Source of the DNA: Pseudomonadota bacterium
GTDB taxonomy: Bacteria > Pseudomonadota > Alphaproteobacteria > Rhizobiales > Xanthobacteraceae
Length of the DNA: 55,961 bases
Direction of reading: 5' to 3'
Assembly (NCBI GenBank): GCA_023387695.1
Contig: JAEWHT010000252.1
Location: 1 to 55,961 of the forward strand
Position 1 is the first letter of the stretch; each line of letters begins with the position of its first letter. The translations under genes and the position numbers were made by a program. The notes under the pieces are model-generated. The model was not told the origin of the DNA. It was given only the letters and a program-made list of their open reading frames with translations, and ran no database searches. Shown one piece after another: positions 1 through 7,561 of the stretch.

Positions 1-182
1 AGGACGCCAAGCGCGTCGGTCGCCAGATCCGCGCCGGCAACGTCAACCTCCAGGGCGTGCCCAACGACCGCACCGCGCCGTTCGGCGGCTACAAGCAGTC
101 GGGCAACGGCCGCGAGTGGGGCAAGTATGGCCTCGAGGACTTCCTCGAAGTGAAGGCCGTCGCCGGCTTCAACGCGGCGTAA
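1..182 (+). CDS. Aldehyde dehydrogenase family protein, C-terminal end (partial)
   Basis: Only the last 59 codons are inside the window; the frame is open from base 3 to the TAA at 180-182. The tail contains PFGGYKQSGNGREWGKYGLE followed by FLEVKAV, the usual C-terminal signature of NAD(P)-dependent aldehyde dehydrogenases, where this segment contributes to the oligomerisation strand. The catalytic Cys and Glu would lie upstream of the window, so substrate cannot be judged. A strong hairpin and T-run follow the stop, so this is probably the last gene of its transcript. Confidence 0.85.
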   Translation, partial: DAKRVGRQIRAGNVNLQGVPNDRTAPFGGYKQSGNGREWGKYGLEDFLEVKAVAGFNAA

Positions 183-204
183 GTTTTAGCGCCTGAACAA
201 AATG

Positions 205-240
205 ACGCCGGAGCGGGACACCGCTCCGGCGTTTTGTTTT
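205..240 (+). terminator. Rho-independent terminator after the aldehyde dehydrogenase gene
   Basis: A 12-bp perfect stem (205-216 pairs with 221-232) with a 4-nt GACA loop is followed by TTTTGTTTTT. It lies 22 bases after the stop codon of the upstream gene. Confidence 0.9.
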
Positions 241-249
241 TGCGGAGTT

Positions 250-359
250 CGTCATTCCGGGGCGCGCCGTCTTCGGCGCGAGCCCGGAATCCATTGTGCG
301 GCGAAGTCGGTGGATGAATGGATTCCGGGCTCGTCGCTTCGCGACGCCCCGGAATGACG
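250..359. repeat. Dispersed intergenic palindromic repeat, CATTCCGGGG family (copy 1)
   Basis: The outer arms 250-262 and 347-359 are exact inverted copies (CGTCATTCCGGGG / CCCCGGAATGACG). An inner pair of 17-bp arms, 279-295 and 317-333, is also exact. A second member of the same family lies at 18527-18633. It sits between the terminator and the convergent lactonase gene. Confidence 0.9.
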
Positions 360-375
360 GAGCAGATAGGCGCGC

Positions 376-1356
376 CTATCCCCCCACCGCGCCCTGTGTA
401 TTCACATACAGCGCATAGATCGACTGGCTCGCCGCCATGAACAGGCGGTTGCGCTTGACGCCGCCGAAGCAGAGATTGGCACATCGTTCTGGCAAAGAGA
501 TGCGCCCGATCATGACGCCGTCGGGCGCGAACACCACCACGCCGTCGAGCTCGGGATCGCCCATGCCCCAGCCGCACCAGAGATTGCCGTCGATGTCGAC
601 GCGGAAACCGTCCGGCGTGCCGGGGCCGGCGTCGACAAAGACGCGCTTGTTCGAAAGCCTGTCACCGGAAGGCGAAACATCATAGGCGAGAATTTTGCGG
701 GTCGGCACGCCGCGGGATTCGATGAGGTAGAGGATTTGCTCGTCCGGCGAGAAGGCGAGCCCGTTCGGTCCGAGCACACCCTCGGCGACGACGGTGGCCT
801 TGCCGGTCTCCGGGTCGAGCCTGTAGACGTTCATGTCGATCTCGGGCTCGGACTTGTAGCCCTCGTAATTGCCGAGGATGCCGAAGATCGGATCGGTGAA
901 CCAGATCGAGCCGTCCGATTTAACAACGACATCGTTCGGCGAGTTCAACCGCTTGCCGTTGAATTGATCCATCAGCACGGTGATCTCGCCGTCATGCTCG
1001 GTGCGGGTCACGCGACGGCCGCCGTGCTCGCACGTGACCAGCCGGCCCTGGCGATCCCTGGTGTTGCCGTTGGCGAAATTGGAGGGCTTTCGGAAGTTCG
1101 AGACCGCGCCGGTCTCCTCCTCCCATTTGATGATGCGCTGGTTCGGGATGTCGCTGCACAGCAAATACCGCCCGTCGCCGAACCAGACCGGGCCCTCGGC
1201 CCAGCGCAGGCCGGTCGCCAGCCGCTCCACTGCCGACAGTTTCAGCCAGTATTTTTCAAAGCGAGGATCGAGCGCCTTGATCGCCGGATCGGGGTAATAA
1301 GTCGCCGGCCGCCAGCCCTGGCGGGCATCCTGGGTGTGGGACGATGCCTCATTCAT
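376..1356 (-). CDS. SMP-30/gluconolactonase-family sugar lactonase
   Basis: A 326-residue protein of the SMP-30/gluconolactonase/LRE beta-propeller family, whose members hydrolyse sugar lactones using a bound divalent metal. Family-typical stretches include LRWAEGPVWFGDGRYLLCSDI near the N-terminus, SPNDVVVKSDGSIWFTDP in the middle and PDGFRVDIDGNLWCGW near the C-terminus. The ATG at 1356 is preferred over the longer frame to 1431 because the extra 25 residues do not resemble the family and would run under the divergent dehydrogenase start. It is divergent from the uronate-dehydrogenase-like gene, whose product would be an aldaro-lactone, so ring opening of that lactone is a reasonable inferred role. 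No signal peptide is visible, so it should be cytoplasmic. Confidence 0.85.
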   Translation of the reverse strand: MNEASSHTQDARQGWRPATYYPDPAIKALDPRFEKYWLKLSAVERLATGLRWAEGPVWFGDGRYLLCSDIPNQRIIKWEEETGAVSNFRKPSNFANGNTRDRQGRLVTCEHGGRRVTRTEHDGEITVLMDQFNGKRLNSPNDVVVKSDGSIWFTDPIFGILGNYEGYKSEPEIDMNVYRLDPETGKATVVAEGVLGPNGLAFSPDEQILYLIESRGVPTRKILAYDVSPSGDRLSNKRVFVDAGPGTPDGFRVDIDGNLWCGWGMGDPELDGVVVFAPDGVMIGRISLPERCANLCFGGVKRNRLFMAASQSIYALYVNTQGAVGG

Positions 1357-1380
1357 GTCTGTTCTCTCGTTTCGTTCCCT

Positions 1381-1393
1381 CTGGACAATCCAG
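1381..1393. promoter_or_regulatory. 13-bp palindrome in the lactonase/dehydrogenase divergent region
   Basis: CTGGA-CAA-TCCAG is a perfect inverted repeat in the 89-base gap between the divergent lactonase and uronate-dehydrogenase-like genes. Its place suits an operator for both genes. The regulator is unknown, and the site differs from the ATTG-W-CAAT sites beside the GntR gene. Confidence 0.35.
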
Positions 1394-1445
1394 CTATCAT
1401 TAGAGACACGTGACCGCAAATCGACAGCCAATGACGAGGAAAGAC

Positions 1446-2270
1446 ATGTCGCGCATCTTGATGACGGGAGCTTCGGGCGGGATCGGAACGCGTCTGCGCA
1501 AACTGCTGCCGCCGATCTATCCGGACCTCCTGCTCTCTGACATCCGCCCCCCTGCGGATCTCGGGCCGAACGAACAATTTAAGGCGGCCGACCTGTCTGA
1601 TCTCGCGCAGTGCGAAGCGATCTGCGAGGGCGTCGACGGCATCATCCATTTCGGCGGCTATTCGGTCGAAGGCCCGTGGGACGACATTCTCCAGGCCAAC
1701 ATCATCGGCGGCTACAATCTGTTCGAGGCCGCGTATCGCAAGGGCGTCAAGCGCGTGGTGTTCGCCTCGTCGAACCACACCGTCGGCTTCTATCCGCGCC
1801 ACCGCAGGATCGACACCGACGTCACCGTGCGCCCTGACGGCCGCTACGGCGTCAGCAAGGTGTTCGGCGAAGCGGTCGGCTCGCTCTATGCCGACAAGCA
1901 CGGGCTGAAGGTCACCTGCATCCGCATCGGCAATTGCGACGAGCGGCCGCTCGACCATCGCCGCATCGCGATGTGGCTGATGCCGGAAGATCTGGTGCAG
2001 CTCTGCCGGATCGGGCTCGAGCATCCCGACATTCATTTCGAGATCTTCTACGGCGTGTCGATGAACGAGCGCGCCTGGTGGGACAACCATCGCGCCTACG
2101 AATTCGGCTATCGCCCGATCGGTCGCTCCGAGGATCACGTCGCGCACGCGATGGCCGAGCAGGCCAAGCTGAAGCCGGACCCGGTCGGCGACCATTTCCA
2201 GGGCGGCGCGTTCTGCAGCAACGAGTTCGACGGCGACACGAGCCGGATTATTGATTGGAATAAGCGGTAA
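1446..2270 (+). CDS. Uronate dehydrogenase-like NAD(P)-dependent oxidoreductase (extended SDR)
   Basis: A 274-residue extended short-chain dehydrogenase closely resembling Agrobacterium/Pseudomonas uronate dehydrogenase, which oxidises D-galacturonate or D-glucuronate C1 to the aldaro-lactone with NAD. Visible features are the Rossmann TGASGGIG motif (residues 7-14), FASSNHTVGFYP (Ser108/109), and the catalytic YGVSK (Tyr134, Lys138). Further family marks are IHFGGYSVEGPW, ANIIGGYNL and the C-terminal FQGG. The ATG at 1446 is chosen because GAGGAAA lies just upstream; the frame is open from 1410. Divergent lactonase, nearby dehydratase and TRAP genes support a sugar-acid role. Substrate specificity is inferred. 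Confidence 0.82.
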   Translation: MSRILMTGASGGIGTRLRKLLPPIYPDLLLSDIRPPADLGPNEQFKAADLSDLAQCEAICEGVDGIIHFGGYSVEGPWDDILQANIIGGYNLFEAAYRKGVKRVVFASSNHTVGFYPRHRRIDTDVTVRPDGRYGVSKVFGEAVGSLYADKHGLKVTCIRIGNCDERPLDHRRIAMWLMPEDLVQLCRIGLEHPDIHFEIFYGVSMNERAWWDNHRAYEFGYRPIGRSEDHVAHAMAEQAKLKPDPVGDHFQGGAFCSNEFDGDTSRIIDWNKR

Positions 2271-2790
2271 TACACAAAATCTGGGCTACGTCTTGGACAT
2301 TCCGGCAGACGTACGATCGTTGTTTGTGGCGGCCGGCTGGCAAGCCGGTCGCCGTGTCAACGTGGACGCCAGGGTACCGCGGTCTCACCCTGCATTCGAT
2401 TTATTGAAAGAACTCGGCGGTCTCCATGTTGGTCAGTCCGGGCATGGTATCGAGTGCGCCTCGTCCGATTTGATGTTTGGCTTTTGCGAAGTCGAAGATG
2501 ACATCGCGTGGGGTTGGAGCGAATTGCTGAAAAGCAAGCTTGTTGCGGTGGCAGAAGTGCACACTCGCCACGGCTGGTTGTTGATCGATGAAGCCGGACG
2601 ATGTTTCGGTGCGAACCTGATTGATGATGGCGCTTTCTACTACGAAGGGCGTAATGCCGGGGAAGCCATAGAGAGACTGCTGCTCGGGCGGAAGGCGAGG
2701 CCTATGCTTAGACCCGATCAGGACGAAATTTCGCTGTATGGCGAGATATTCTCCCGAGGGCATCCAGCGATCTTCGCTTATATCGACTGA
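2251..2790 (+). CDS. SUKH-3-like immunity protein (orphan)
   Basis: A 179-residue protein resembling the SUKH-3 immunity family, whose members neutralise polymorphic or contact-dependent toxins. Supporting stretches are VAAGWQAGRRVNV near the N-terminus, HPAFDLLKELGGLHV, a central GWSELLKSKLVAVAEV, LLIDEAGRCFG and the late GEAIERLLLG. The frame starts at a TTG (2251) inside the 3' end of the preceding gene, overlapping it by 20 bases; a later TTG near 2293 is also possible, so the start is uncertain. No toxin gene, Rhs/WHH/HNH toxin tip or secretion gene is visible within the window. Its base composition looks less GC-rich than its neighbours, which fits recent acquisition. SUKH proteins also occur outside toxin systems, so the immunity role is inferred. 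Confidence 0.68.
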   Translation: MIGISGNTQNLGYVLDIPADVRSLFVAAGWQAGRRVNVDARVPRSHPAFDLLKELGGLHVGQSGHGIECASSDLMFGFCEVEDDIAWGWSELLKSKLVAVAEVHTRHGWLLIDEAGRCFGANLIDDGAFYYEGRNAGEAIERLLLGRKARPMLRPDQDEISLYGEIFSRGHPAIFAYID

Positions 2791-2860
2791 GTGCTGAGAG
2801 GGTTCGGGTGAGAGGCCATCGGCGCTGGGACAGATGACGGCTGGCGCAACCACTCACCAC

Positions 2861-2940
2861 CGTCATTGCGAGCGCAGCGAAGCAATCCAGAATCCGTCCG
2901 CGAAAAGACTCTGGATTGCTTCGCTGCGCTCGCAATGACG
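2861..2940. repeat. Intergenic palindrome, CGTCATTGCGAGCG family
   Basis: Arms 2861-2890 and 2911-2940 are perfect 30-bp inverted copies around a 20-base spacer. The element fills much of the 245-base gap between the convergent SUKH-like and nitroreductase genes. It could act as a bidirectional terminator, but no T-run follows. Confidence 0.9.
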
Positions 2941-3035
2941 TGTTGAGAGAGCGTCGCTCGCCCGTGAGCATTTGACTCGCACGCTGGGCGAATCTGACGA
3001 GATCGACTCGTCGCAACCATGAGCTCTGTCTGCTT

Positions 3036-3719
3036 CTAGGCTCCACCCGCAAATCCCACGAACGTCGTCGCTTCCTCGACCGACTTGCGCTCGGATATGA
3101 CGGCATTGGCGGGAAAGCTGTCATCCGGCCAGCCCAACGCGATGCTTTTCATGATTACCTGATCATCCGCGATCCCGGCATGCTCGCGCACGACGGGGGA
3201 TTGCATGATGCCCTGGCTGTTGATCACGGCGCCAAGCCCCCGCGACCAGGCCGCGTTGACGAGCGCGGTCGCCACGGCGCCGCAGTCAAAGGCCGTATCG
3301 TCGCTGGAGGCCAACTGGCGATCGTAGGTGATGATCACGCAAACAGGTGCGTCGAACTGGCGAAAGCCGCGCAGGACCCAATCTTGCCGCTGCTGCTTGT
3401 CATCTCGCGCAATTCCCATGGCGCTGAACAACTGCTTGGCAACACCAATTTGGCGTTCGCGATGCACGCCCTCGAAGGCCTGGCCGGTTCGAAACTCGCG
3501 CGAGTGTGGCACTCCCGCCAGATTGCGCTCGGTATTGCCCTGACGGATACGATCCAGCGGTGCTCCGGTGATGACGTAGAAATTCCACGGCTGGGTATTC
3601 ATCGACGATGGCGCGCGCATTGCGAGCCCCAGGATTTCCTTGATCAATTCCGGCGGGACAGGGTCTGGCTTGTAGCCGCGGATGCTTCGCCGGCCGAGAA
3701 TGACATCATCAAATTCCAT
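3036..3719 (-). CDS. Nitroreductase family protein (FMN-dependent)
   Basis: A 227-residue NAD(P)H:FMN nitroreductase-like protein. Near the N-terminus ILGRRSIRGYKPDPVPPELI carries the RRSxRxY FMN-phosphate-binding segment, followed by AMRAPSSMNTQPWNFYVI (Ser/Asn FMN contacts). The later GAVATALVNAAWSRGLGAVI and IALGWPDDSFPAN match the family. The ATG at 3719 is used because the longer frame to 3863 adds unrelated low-complexity residues and would overlap the GntR gene. The physiological electron acceptor cannot be predicted. It is transcribed in the same direction as the GntR gene with 79 bases between them and may share its transcript. Confidence 0.85.
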   Translation of the reverse strand: MEFDDVILGRRSIRGYKPDPVPPELIKEILGLAMRAPSSMNTQPWNFYVITGAPLDRIRQGNTERNLAGVPHSREFRTGQAFEGVHRERQIGVAKQLFSAMGIARDDKQQRQDWVLRGFRQFDAPVCVIITYDRQLASSDDTAFDCGAVATALVNAAWSRGLGAVINSQGIMQSPVVREHAGIADDQVIMKSIALGWPDDSFPANAVISERKSVEEATTFVGFAGGA

Positions 3720-3798
3720 CTGGCGGTTTCCTGAAATTGGCGTGATGCCGCGTTCTCGCTCACAGTTCTGGTCGTGTCCAGTCCGGCGAGCTCGATCG

Positions 3799-4479
3799 CT
3801 AGCGAGCGTCTTCCGCAATCCGCGCCAGATAATCCGCCTTGCTGAACTGCATGTGATCCACACACAGCTGCGCCAGCGCCCAGCTGTCGCGACCCTTCAG
3901 CAGTTCGATCATCAGTTCGTGCTGGCGCCGTGACTGCGCGAGCCCGTCGGGGTCGGCGAGGTTCTTGGCGCGCATCGGCAGTGTCAGGCTCATATAGTCC
4001 TGCAGCGAGCGGACCAGATAGGGATTGCCGCAGGCTGCGAACAGCGCGACGTGGAAGGCGTCGTTGGCCTCGTGAATGCCGCGCAGGTCGCGGACATCGG
4101 CCTTCGCGCAATAGTCGCGTTGTAGCGCAGTCAGTTCGTCGATCAGGCCCTGCGGGGCGGGCAGGGGGATCATTAGCGCCGCTTGCCGCGTCAGCATCTC
4201 CCTGACTTCGTAGATCTGCCGCACTTCCTCGGCCGAATAGAACCGTACGGTGGCGCCGACATTCTTCTCGCGGCGGACGATGCCGCGGCGCTCGGCATCG
4301 ACCAGCGCTTGGCGCACGAAGTGCCGCGAGGTGCCGTAAGCCGACATCAGCGCGTCCTCGGTCAGGCGCGCGCCCGGCGCGAGGCGGCCGAAGATGATGT
4401 CCTCCTCCAGCCGTGCGACGACGGCATCGGGATCGTCGCGCCTGATAGCCACGGCATCTGCGGTGCGAATGTCGGACAT
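3799..4479 (-). CDS. GntR family transcriptional regulator, FCD domain
   Basis: A 226-residue FadR-subfamily GntR regulator. The N-terminal winged helix-turn-helix spans about residues 15-80 (LEEDIIFGRLAPGARLTEDA, then YGTSRHFVRQALVDAERRG and an RREKNVGATV wing). The FCD ligand domain follows from about 85 to 220, with YEVREMLTRQAALM and the metal/ligand-binding NDAFHVALFAACGN and HELMIELL segments. Such regulators usually respond to sugar acids or other organic acids. It is divergent from the IlvD/Edd dehydratase gene and is the obvious candidate regulator of that gene and the TRAP genes behind it. The 171-base gap contains two matching palindromes suited to its binding. Confidence 0.9.
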   Translation of the reverse strand: MSDIRTADAVAIRRDDPDAVVARLEEDIIFGRLAPGARLTEDALMSAYGTSRHFVRQALVDAERRGIVRREKNVGATVRFYSAEEVRQIYEVREMLTRQAALMIPLPAPQGLIDELTALQRDYCAKADVRDLRGIHEANDAFHVALFAACGNPYLVRSLQDYMSLTLPMRAKNLADPDGLAQSRRQHELMIELLKGRDSWALAQLCVDHMQFSKADYLARIAEDAR

Positions 4480-4531
4480 GCCCTCGGCCTCCGGCGCCTG
4501 CCGGTTCGTTCTGTGGAGCAGGGAAGGGGCA

Positions 4532-4543
4532 GATTGTCAATAA
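4532..4543. promoter_or_regulatory. Operator-like site 1 between GntR gene and dehydratase gene
   Basis: GATTGTCAATAA at 4532-4543 contains the 9-bp palindrome ATTG-T-CAAT (4533-4541). It is the exact inverted copy of the site at 4596-4607. Read on the minus strand it contains TTGACA (4540 to 4535), placed as a -35 box toward the GntR gene, although no convincing -10 follows. ATTG-W-CAAT resembles the short palindromes bound by FadR-type GntR proteins; assignment to the neighbouring regulator is inference. Confidence 0.55.
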
Positions 4544-4595
4544 TCTGGTCGTTCGGCGGTGCGGCTATCCAGAAACGATGGGGTAGACGCCTGTC

Positions 4596-4626
4596 TTATT
4601 GACAATCGGGGGGCAGGCTGTACCAC
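4596..4626 (+). promoter_or_regulatory. Operator-like site 2 and -35 box of the dehydratase promoter
   Basis: TTATTGACAATC (4596-4607) is the inverted copy of site 1 and contains ATTG-A-CAAT (4598-4606). Within it TTGACA (4599-4604) is a perfect -35 box on the plus strand; a weak TACCAC follows after 16 bases as a possible -10. A regulator on this site would block RNA polymerase. The palindrome centres of the two sites are 65 bp apart, close to six helical turns, which would allow looping. Confidence 0.55.
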
Positions 4627-4650
4627 AATGGTAACTTCAGGAGTGACGCG

Positions 4651-6381
4651 ATGACGAGTGGTTTGCGCAAGGGTCTGACGAGCTATGGCGATGCCGGCTT
4701 CTCGCTGTTCCTGCGCAAGGCGTTCATCAAGGCCATGGGCTATTCCGACGACGCGCTGGAGCGCCCGATCGTCGGCATCACCAACACCTACAGCGATTAC
4801 AATCCCTGCCACGGCAACGTCCCGCAGATCATCGAGGCCGCCAAGCGCGGCGTGATGCTGTCGGGCGCGATGCCGTTCGTGTTCCCGACCATCTCGATCG
4901 CCGAAAGCTTTGCGCATCCGACCTCGATGTATCTGCGCAACCTGATGGCGATGGACACCGAAGAGATGATCCGGGCGCAGCCGATGGATTCGGTGATCGT
5001 GATCGGCGGCTGCGACAAGACATTGCCTGCGCAGGTGATGGCAGCGATCAGCGCCGATCTGCCGACCGTGGTCATTCCCGTGGGGCCGATGGTGGTCGGC
5101 CATCACAAGGGCGAGGTGCTGGGCGCCTGCACCGATTGCCGCCGTCTGTGGGGCAAGTATCGCGCCGGCGAGATCGATGACGTCGAGATCGAAGCCGTCA
5201 ACGGCCGCCTTGCGCCGTCGGTCGGCACCTGCATGGTGATGGGCACGGCCTCGACCATGGCCTGCATGATCGAAGCCATGGGCCTGTCGCTGCCGATGAG
5301 CGCGACGATCCCGGCGCCGCATGCCGAGCGTTTTCGCTTGGCCGAGGCGAGCGGCCGTGTTGCCGCCGAGATGGCCAAGTCCAAGGGACCGAAGCCGAGC
5401 GAATTCCTGACGCCGGCGTCCTTTAAGAATGCGCAGGTCGTGCTGCAGGCGATCGGCGGCTCAACGAATGGCCTGATCCATCTGACCGCGATGGCGCATC
5501 GCTCGCCGCACCGGCTCGATCTGTCGGTCTTCGACCAGATCGGCCGCGAGGTACCGGTGCTGGTCGATCTCAAGCCGTCCGGCGAGCACTACATGGAGCA
5601 CTTCCATCACGCCGGCGGCGTGCCGAAGCTGCTGGCTCAGCTTGGCGATCTCGTCGATCTCGATGCCAAGACGATCTCCGGCCAGACGTTGCGCGATGTC
5701 GTTGCGAATGCCGAGGACGTGCCCGGCCAGGACGCGATCCGCTCGCGCGACAATCCGATCAAGAAGGAGGGCGGCCTCGCCGTCCTGCACGGCAACCTCG
5801 CGCCGCGTGGCGCCGTCATCAAGCAGTCGGCGGCGAGCCCCAAACTGTTGCAGCACACCGGGCGTGCGGTGGTGTTCGAATCCGTCGAGGACATGACCTT
5901 GCGGGTCGACGATCCCGATCTCGACGTCACCGCCGACGACGTGCTGGTGTTGCGCAACGCCGGCCCCAAGGGTGCGCCCGGCATGCCCGAGGCTGGCTAT
6001 CTGCCGATCCCGAAGAAGCTCGCGCGTGGCGGCACCAAGGACATGGTGCGCATTTCCGATGCGCGCATGAGCGGCACCGCGTTCGGCACCATCGTGCTCC
6101 ACATCACGCCGGAATCCGCCGTCGGCGGGCCGCTGGCGCTGGTGAAGAACGGCGATATGATCAGCCTCGATGTGGCCAAGCGCAGCATCGAGCTGCTGGT
6201 CGATGCGGCCGAGCTGGAGCGGCGGCGCGCCGCTCTCAAGCCGGCCGCAGCGCCGGATGAAGCACGGCGGGGCTATGCCTGGCTGTTCAACGAGACCATC
6301 ATGCAGGCCGACGAGGGCTGCGACTTCGATTTTATGCAGAGGACTGGGAAGAAGACTGAGCAGAGAACTGAAAAGGGCTGA
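4651..6381 (+). CDS. IlvD/Edd family sugar-acid dehydratase (L-arabinonate dehydratase-like)
   Basis: A 576-residue iron-sulfur dehydratase of the IlvD/Edd family, of the subgroup acting on pentonates or hexonates rather than dihydroxy-acids. Three expected cluster ligands are present: Cys53 (NPCHGN), Cys121 (GGCDKT, with Lys123 as the likely carboxylated Mg ligand) and Cys194 (GTCMVMGTAST). Ser474 lies in the MSGTAFGT active-site motif. Their spacing is that of known L-arabinonate dehydratases. It converts a sugar acid to a 2-keto-3-deoxy acid; the exact substrate is not predictable. SD AGGAG precedes the ATG. It is divergent from the GntR gene and followed by TRAP transporter genes, probably one operon. 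Confidence 0.88.
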   Translation: MTSGLRKGLTSYGDAGFSLFLRKAFIKAMGYSDDALERPIVGITNTYSDYNPCHGNVPQIIEAAKRGVMLSGAMPFVFPTISIAESFAHPTSMYLRNLMAMDTEEMIRAQPMDSVIVIGGCDKTLPAQVMAAISADLPTVVIPVGPMVVGHHKGEVLGACTDCRRLWGKYRAGEIDDVEIEAVNGRLAPSVGTCMVMGTASTMACMIEAMGLSLPMSATIPAPHAERFRLAEASGRVAAEMAKSKGPKPSEFLTPASFKNAQVVLQAIGGSTNGLIHLTAMAHRSPHRLDLSVFDQIGREVPVLVDLKPSGEHYMEHFHHAGGVPKLLAQLGDLVDLDAKTISGQTLRDVVANAEDVPGQDAIRSRDNPIKKEGGLAVLHGNLAPRGAVIKQSAASPKLLQHTGRAVVFESVEDMTLRVDDPDLDVTADDVLVLRNAGPKGAPGMPEAGYLPIPKKLARGGTKDMVRISDARMSGTAFGTIVLHITPESAVGGPLALVKNGDMISLDVAKRSIELLVDAAELERRRAALKPAAAPDEARRGYAWLFNETIMQADEGCDFDFMQRTGKKTEQRTEKG

Positions 6382-6441
6382 TTAACACTCGAACGAGCGC
6401 CGAGACCGCACAAGCGGCCGGCTATAAAACAGGGGGAGACG

Positions 6442-7437
6442 ATGATTGCACGATCCTTACGTGGATTGGCGGCTGCGGCCGCCATGCTGTTCGTCACGAG
6501 CGCGGGGGCACAGGAGGTCAAGCATTATCGCTTCGCCTATGACCAGCCCCGCAATACCGGCTATTCCATCGCCGGCGACCTCTTTGCCGACAAGCTCAAG
6601 GAATTGAGCAAAGGCACCATGATCATCGACCAGTATCCGGGCGCGCAACTCGGGCAAGAGCCGCAGGTGCTCCAGCTCGTGAAGGCGGGCGACGTCGAAT
6701 TCTCCATCGTTTCCTCGGCCAACACCGCGACGATCTCGCCGCAGGCTGGCGTGATGTCGCTGCACTATCTGTTCCGCGACGAGCAGCACGTGGTCAAAGG
6801 CCTTGCGGACCCGAAGGTGTTCGAGGCGCTCAAGGCGATGATCGAGGAGACCACGCAGGGCCTGCACCTGATCGGCACCGGCTCGCAGGGTGTGCGCCAC
6901 ATGTACTCCAAGAAGGAGATCCACAATGTCGGCGACATCAAGGGCCTGAAGGTTCGCGTGCAGGCGACCGCGACTGAAGATACGATGTTCCCCGCTTACG
7001 GCGCCCAAACGGTGCACATGCCGTTTGGCAGCGTCTACACAAGCCTGCAGACCGGCGTCGTCGACGTCGCCGAGAACAGCATCAACGTCTACCTCGTCAA
7101 TAAGCACTATGAGGTGGCGCCGGTGCTGAACATCACCGAGCACGAGGCCAACAACGCGCTGGTTTTCGTCTCCGACAAGCTCTGGCAGAGCCTGTCAGCC
7201 GAGCAGAAGGGCTGGGTGCAGACCGCGGCCAACGAGATCAGCACCAAGGAGCCGGCGAAAGCATTTGACCTCGAGCGCAGCGCGGCCGAGAAGCTGAAGA
7301 AGATGGGCGTCAAGATCGTCGACAACGTCGACAAGAAGACCTTCACGGCGATCGCCGATCCCTATCTCGACAAGCTCGCCAAGGAACTCGGCCCGCACGC
7401 CGAGAAGATCAAGAATCTGATCCGGTCGATTAATTAG
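6442..7437 (+). CDS. TRAP transporter substrate-binding protein (DctP family)
   Basis: A 331-residue periplasmic receptor of a tripartite ATP-independent transporter. A signal peptide covers about residues 1-22 (hydrophobic LRGLAAAAAMLFVTSAGA, cleavage probably after AGA). The mature chain shows DctP marks: FADKLKELSKGTM, GAQLGQEPQVLQLVKAGDVEF, LKVRVQATATEDTMF with the ligand-carboxylate Arg region, and TSLQTGVVDVAENS. It should bind a carboxylate solute, here most likely a sugar acid, given the dehydratase 60 bases upstream. A strong GGGGGAG Shine-Dalgarno precedes the ATG. The two membrane subunits follow after a palindromic repeat. Confidence 0.92.
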   Translation: MIARSLRGLAAAAAMLFVTSAGAQEVKHYRFAYDQPRNTGYSIAGDLFADKLKELSKGTMIIDQYPGAQLGQEPQVLQLVKAGDVEFSIVSSANTATISPQAGVMSLHYLFRDEQHVVKGLADPKVFEALKAMIEETTQGLHLIGTGSQGVRHMYSKKEIHNVGDIKGLKVRVQATATEDTMFPAYGAQTVHMPFGSVYTSLQTGVVDVAENSINVYLVNKHYEVAPVLNITEHEANNALVFVSDKLWQSLSAEQKGWVQTAANEISTKEPAKAFDLERSAAEKLKKMGVKIVDNVDKKTFTAIADPYLDKLAKELGPHAEKIKNLIRSIN

Positions 7438-7451
7438 TTTCCCAGCACAAC

Positions 7452-7539
7452 CGTCATGCCCGGGCTTGTCCCGGGCATCCACGTTCTTTCTACCTACGCG
7501 CCAAGAGCGTGGATGGCCGGGACAAGCCCGGCCATGACG
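7452..7539. repeat. Intergenic palindrome, CGTCATGCCCGGGCTTGTCC family
   Basis: Left arm 7452-7483 and right arm 7508-7539 form a 32-bp near-perfect inverted repeat (mismatches in the CCCGGG/CCGGCC block). It occupies the gap between the TRAP receptor gene and the small permease gene, where a stable 3' stem could help make the receptor more abundant than the membrane subunits. Confidence 0.88.
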
Positions 7540-7561
7540 AAAGCCGCAGCCGGGAGCAACA

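Noticed and set aside
2861..2940. Perfect 30-bp inverted repeat as the ends of an insertion sequence
   Set aside because: Only 20 bases lie between the arms, there is no transposase and no flanking duplication; it is a dispersed palindromic repeat.
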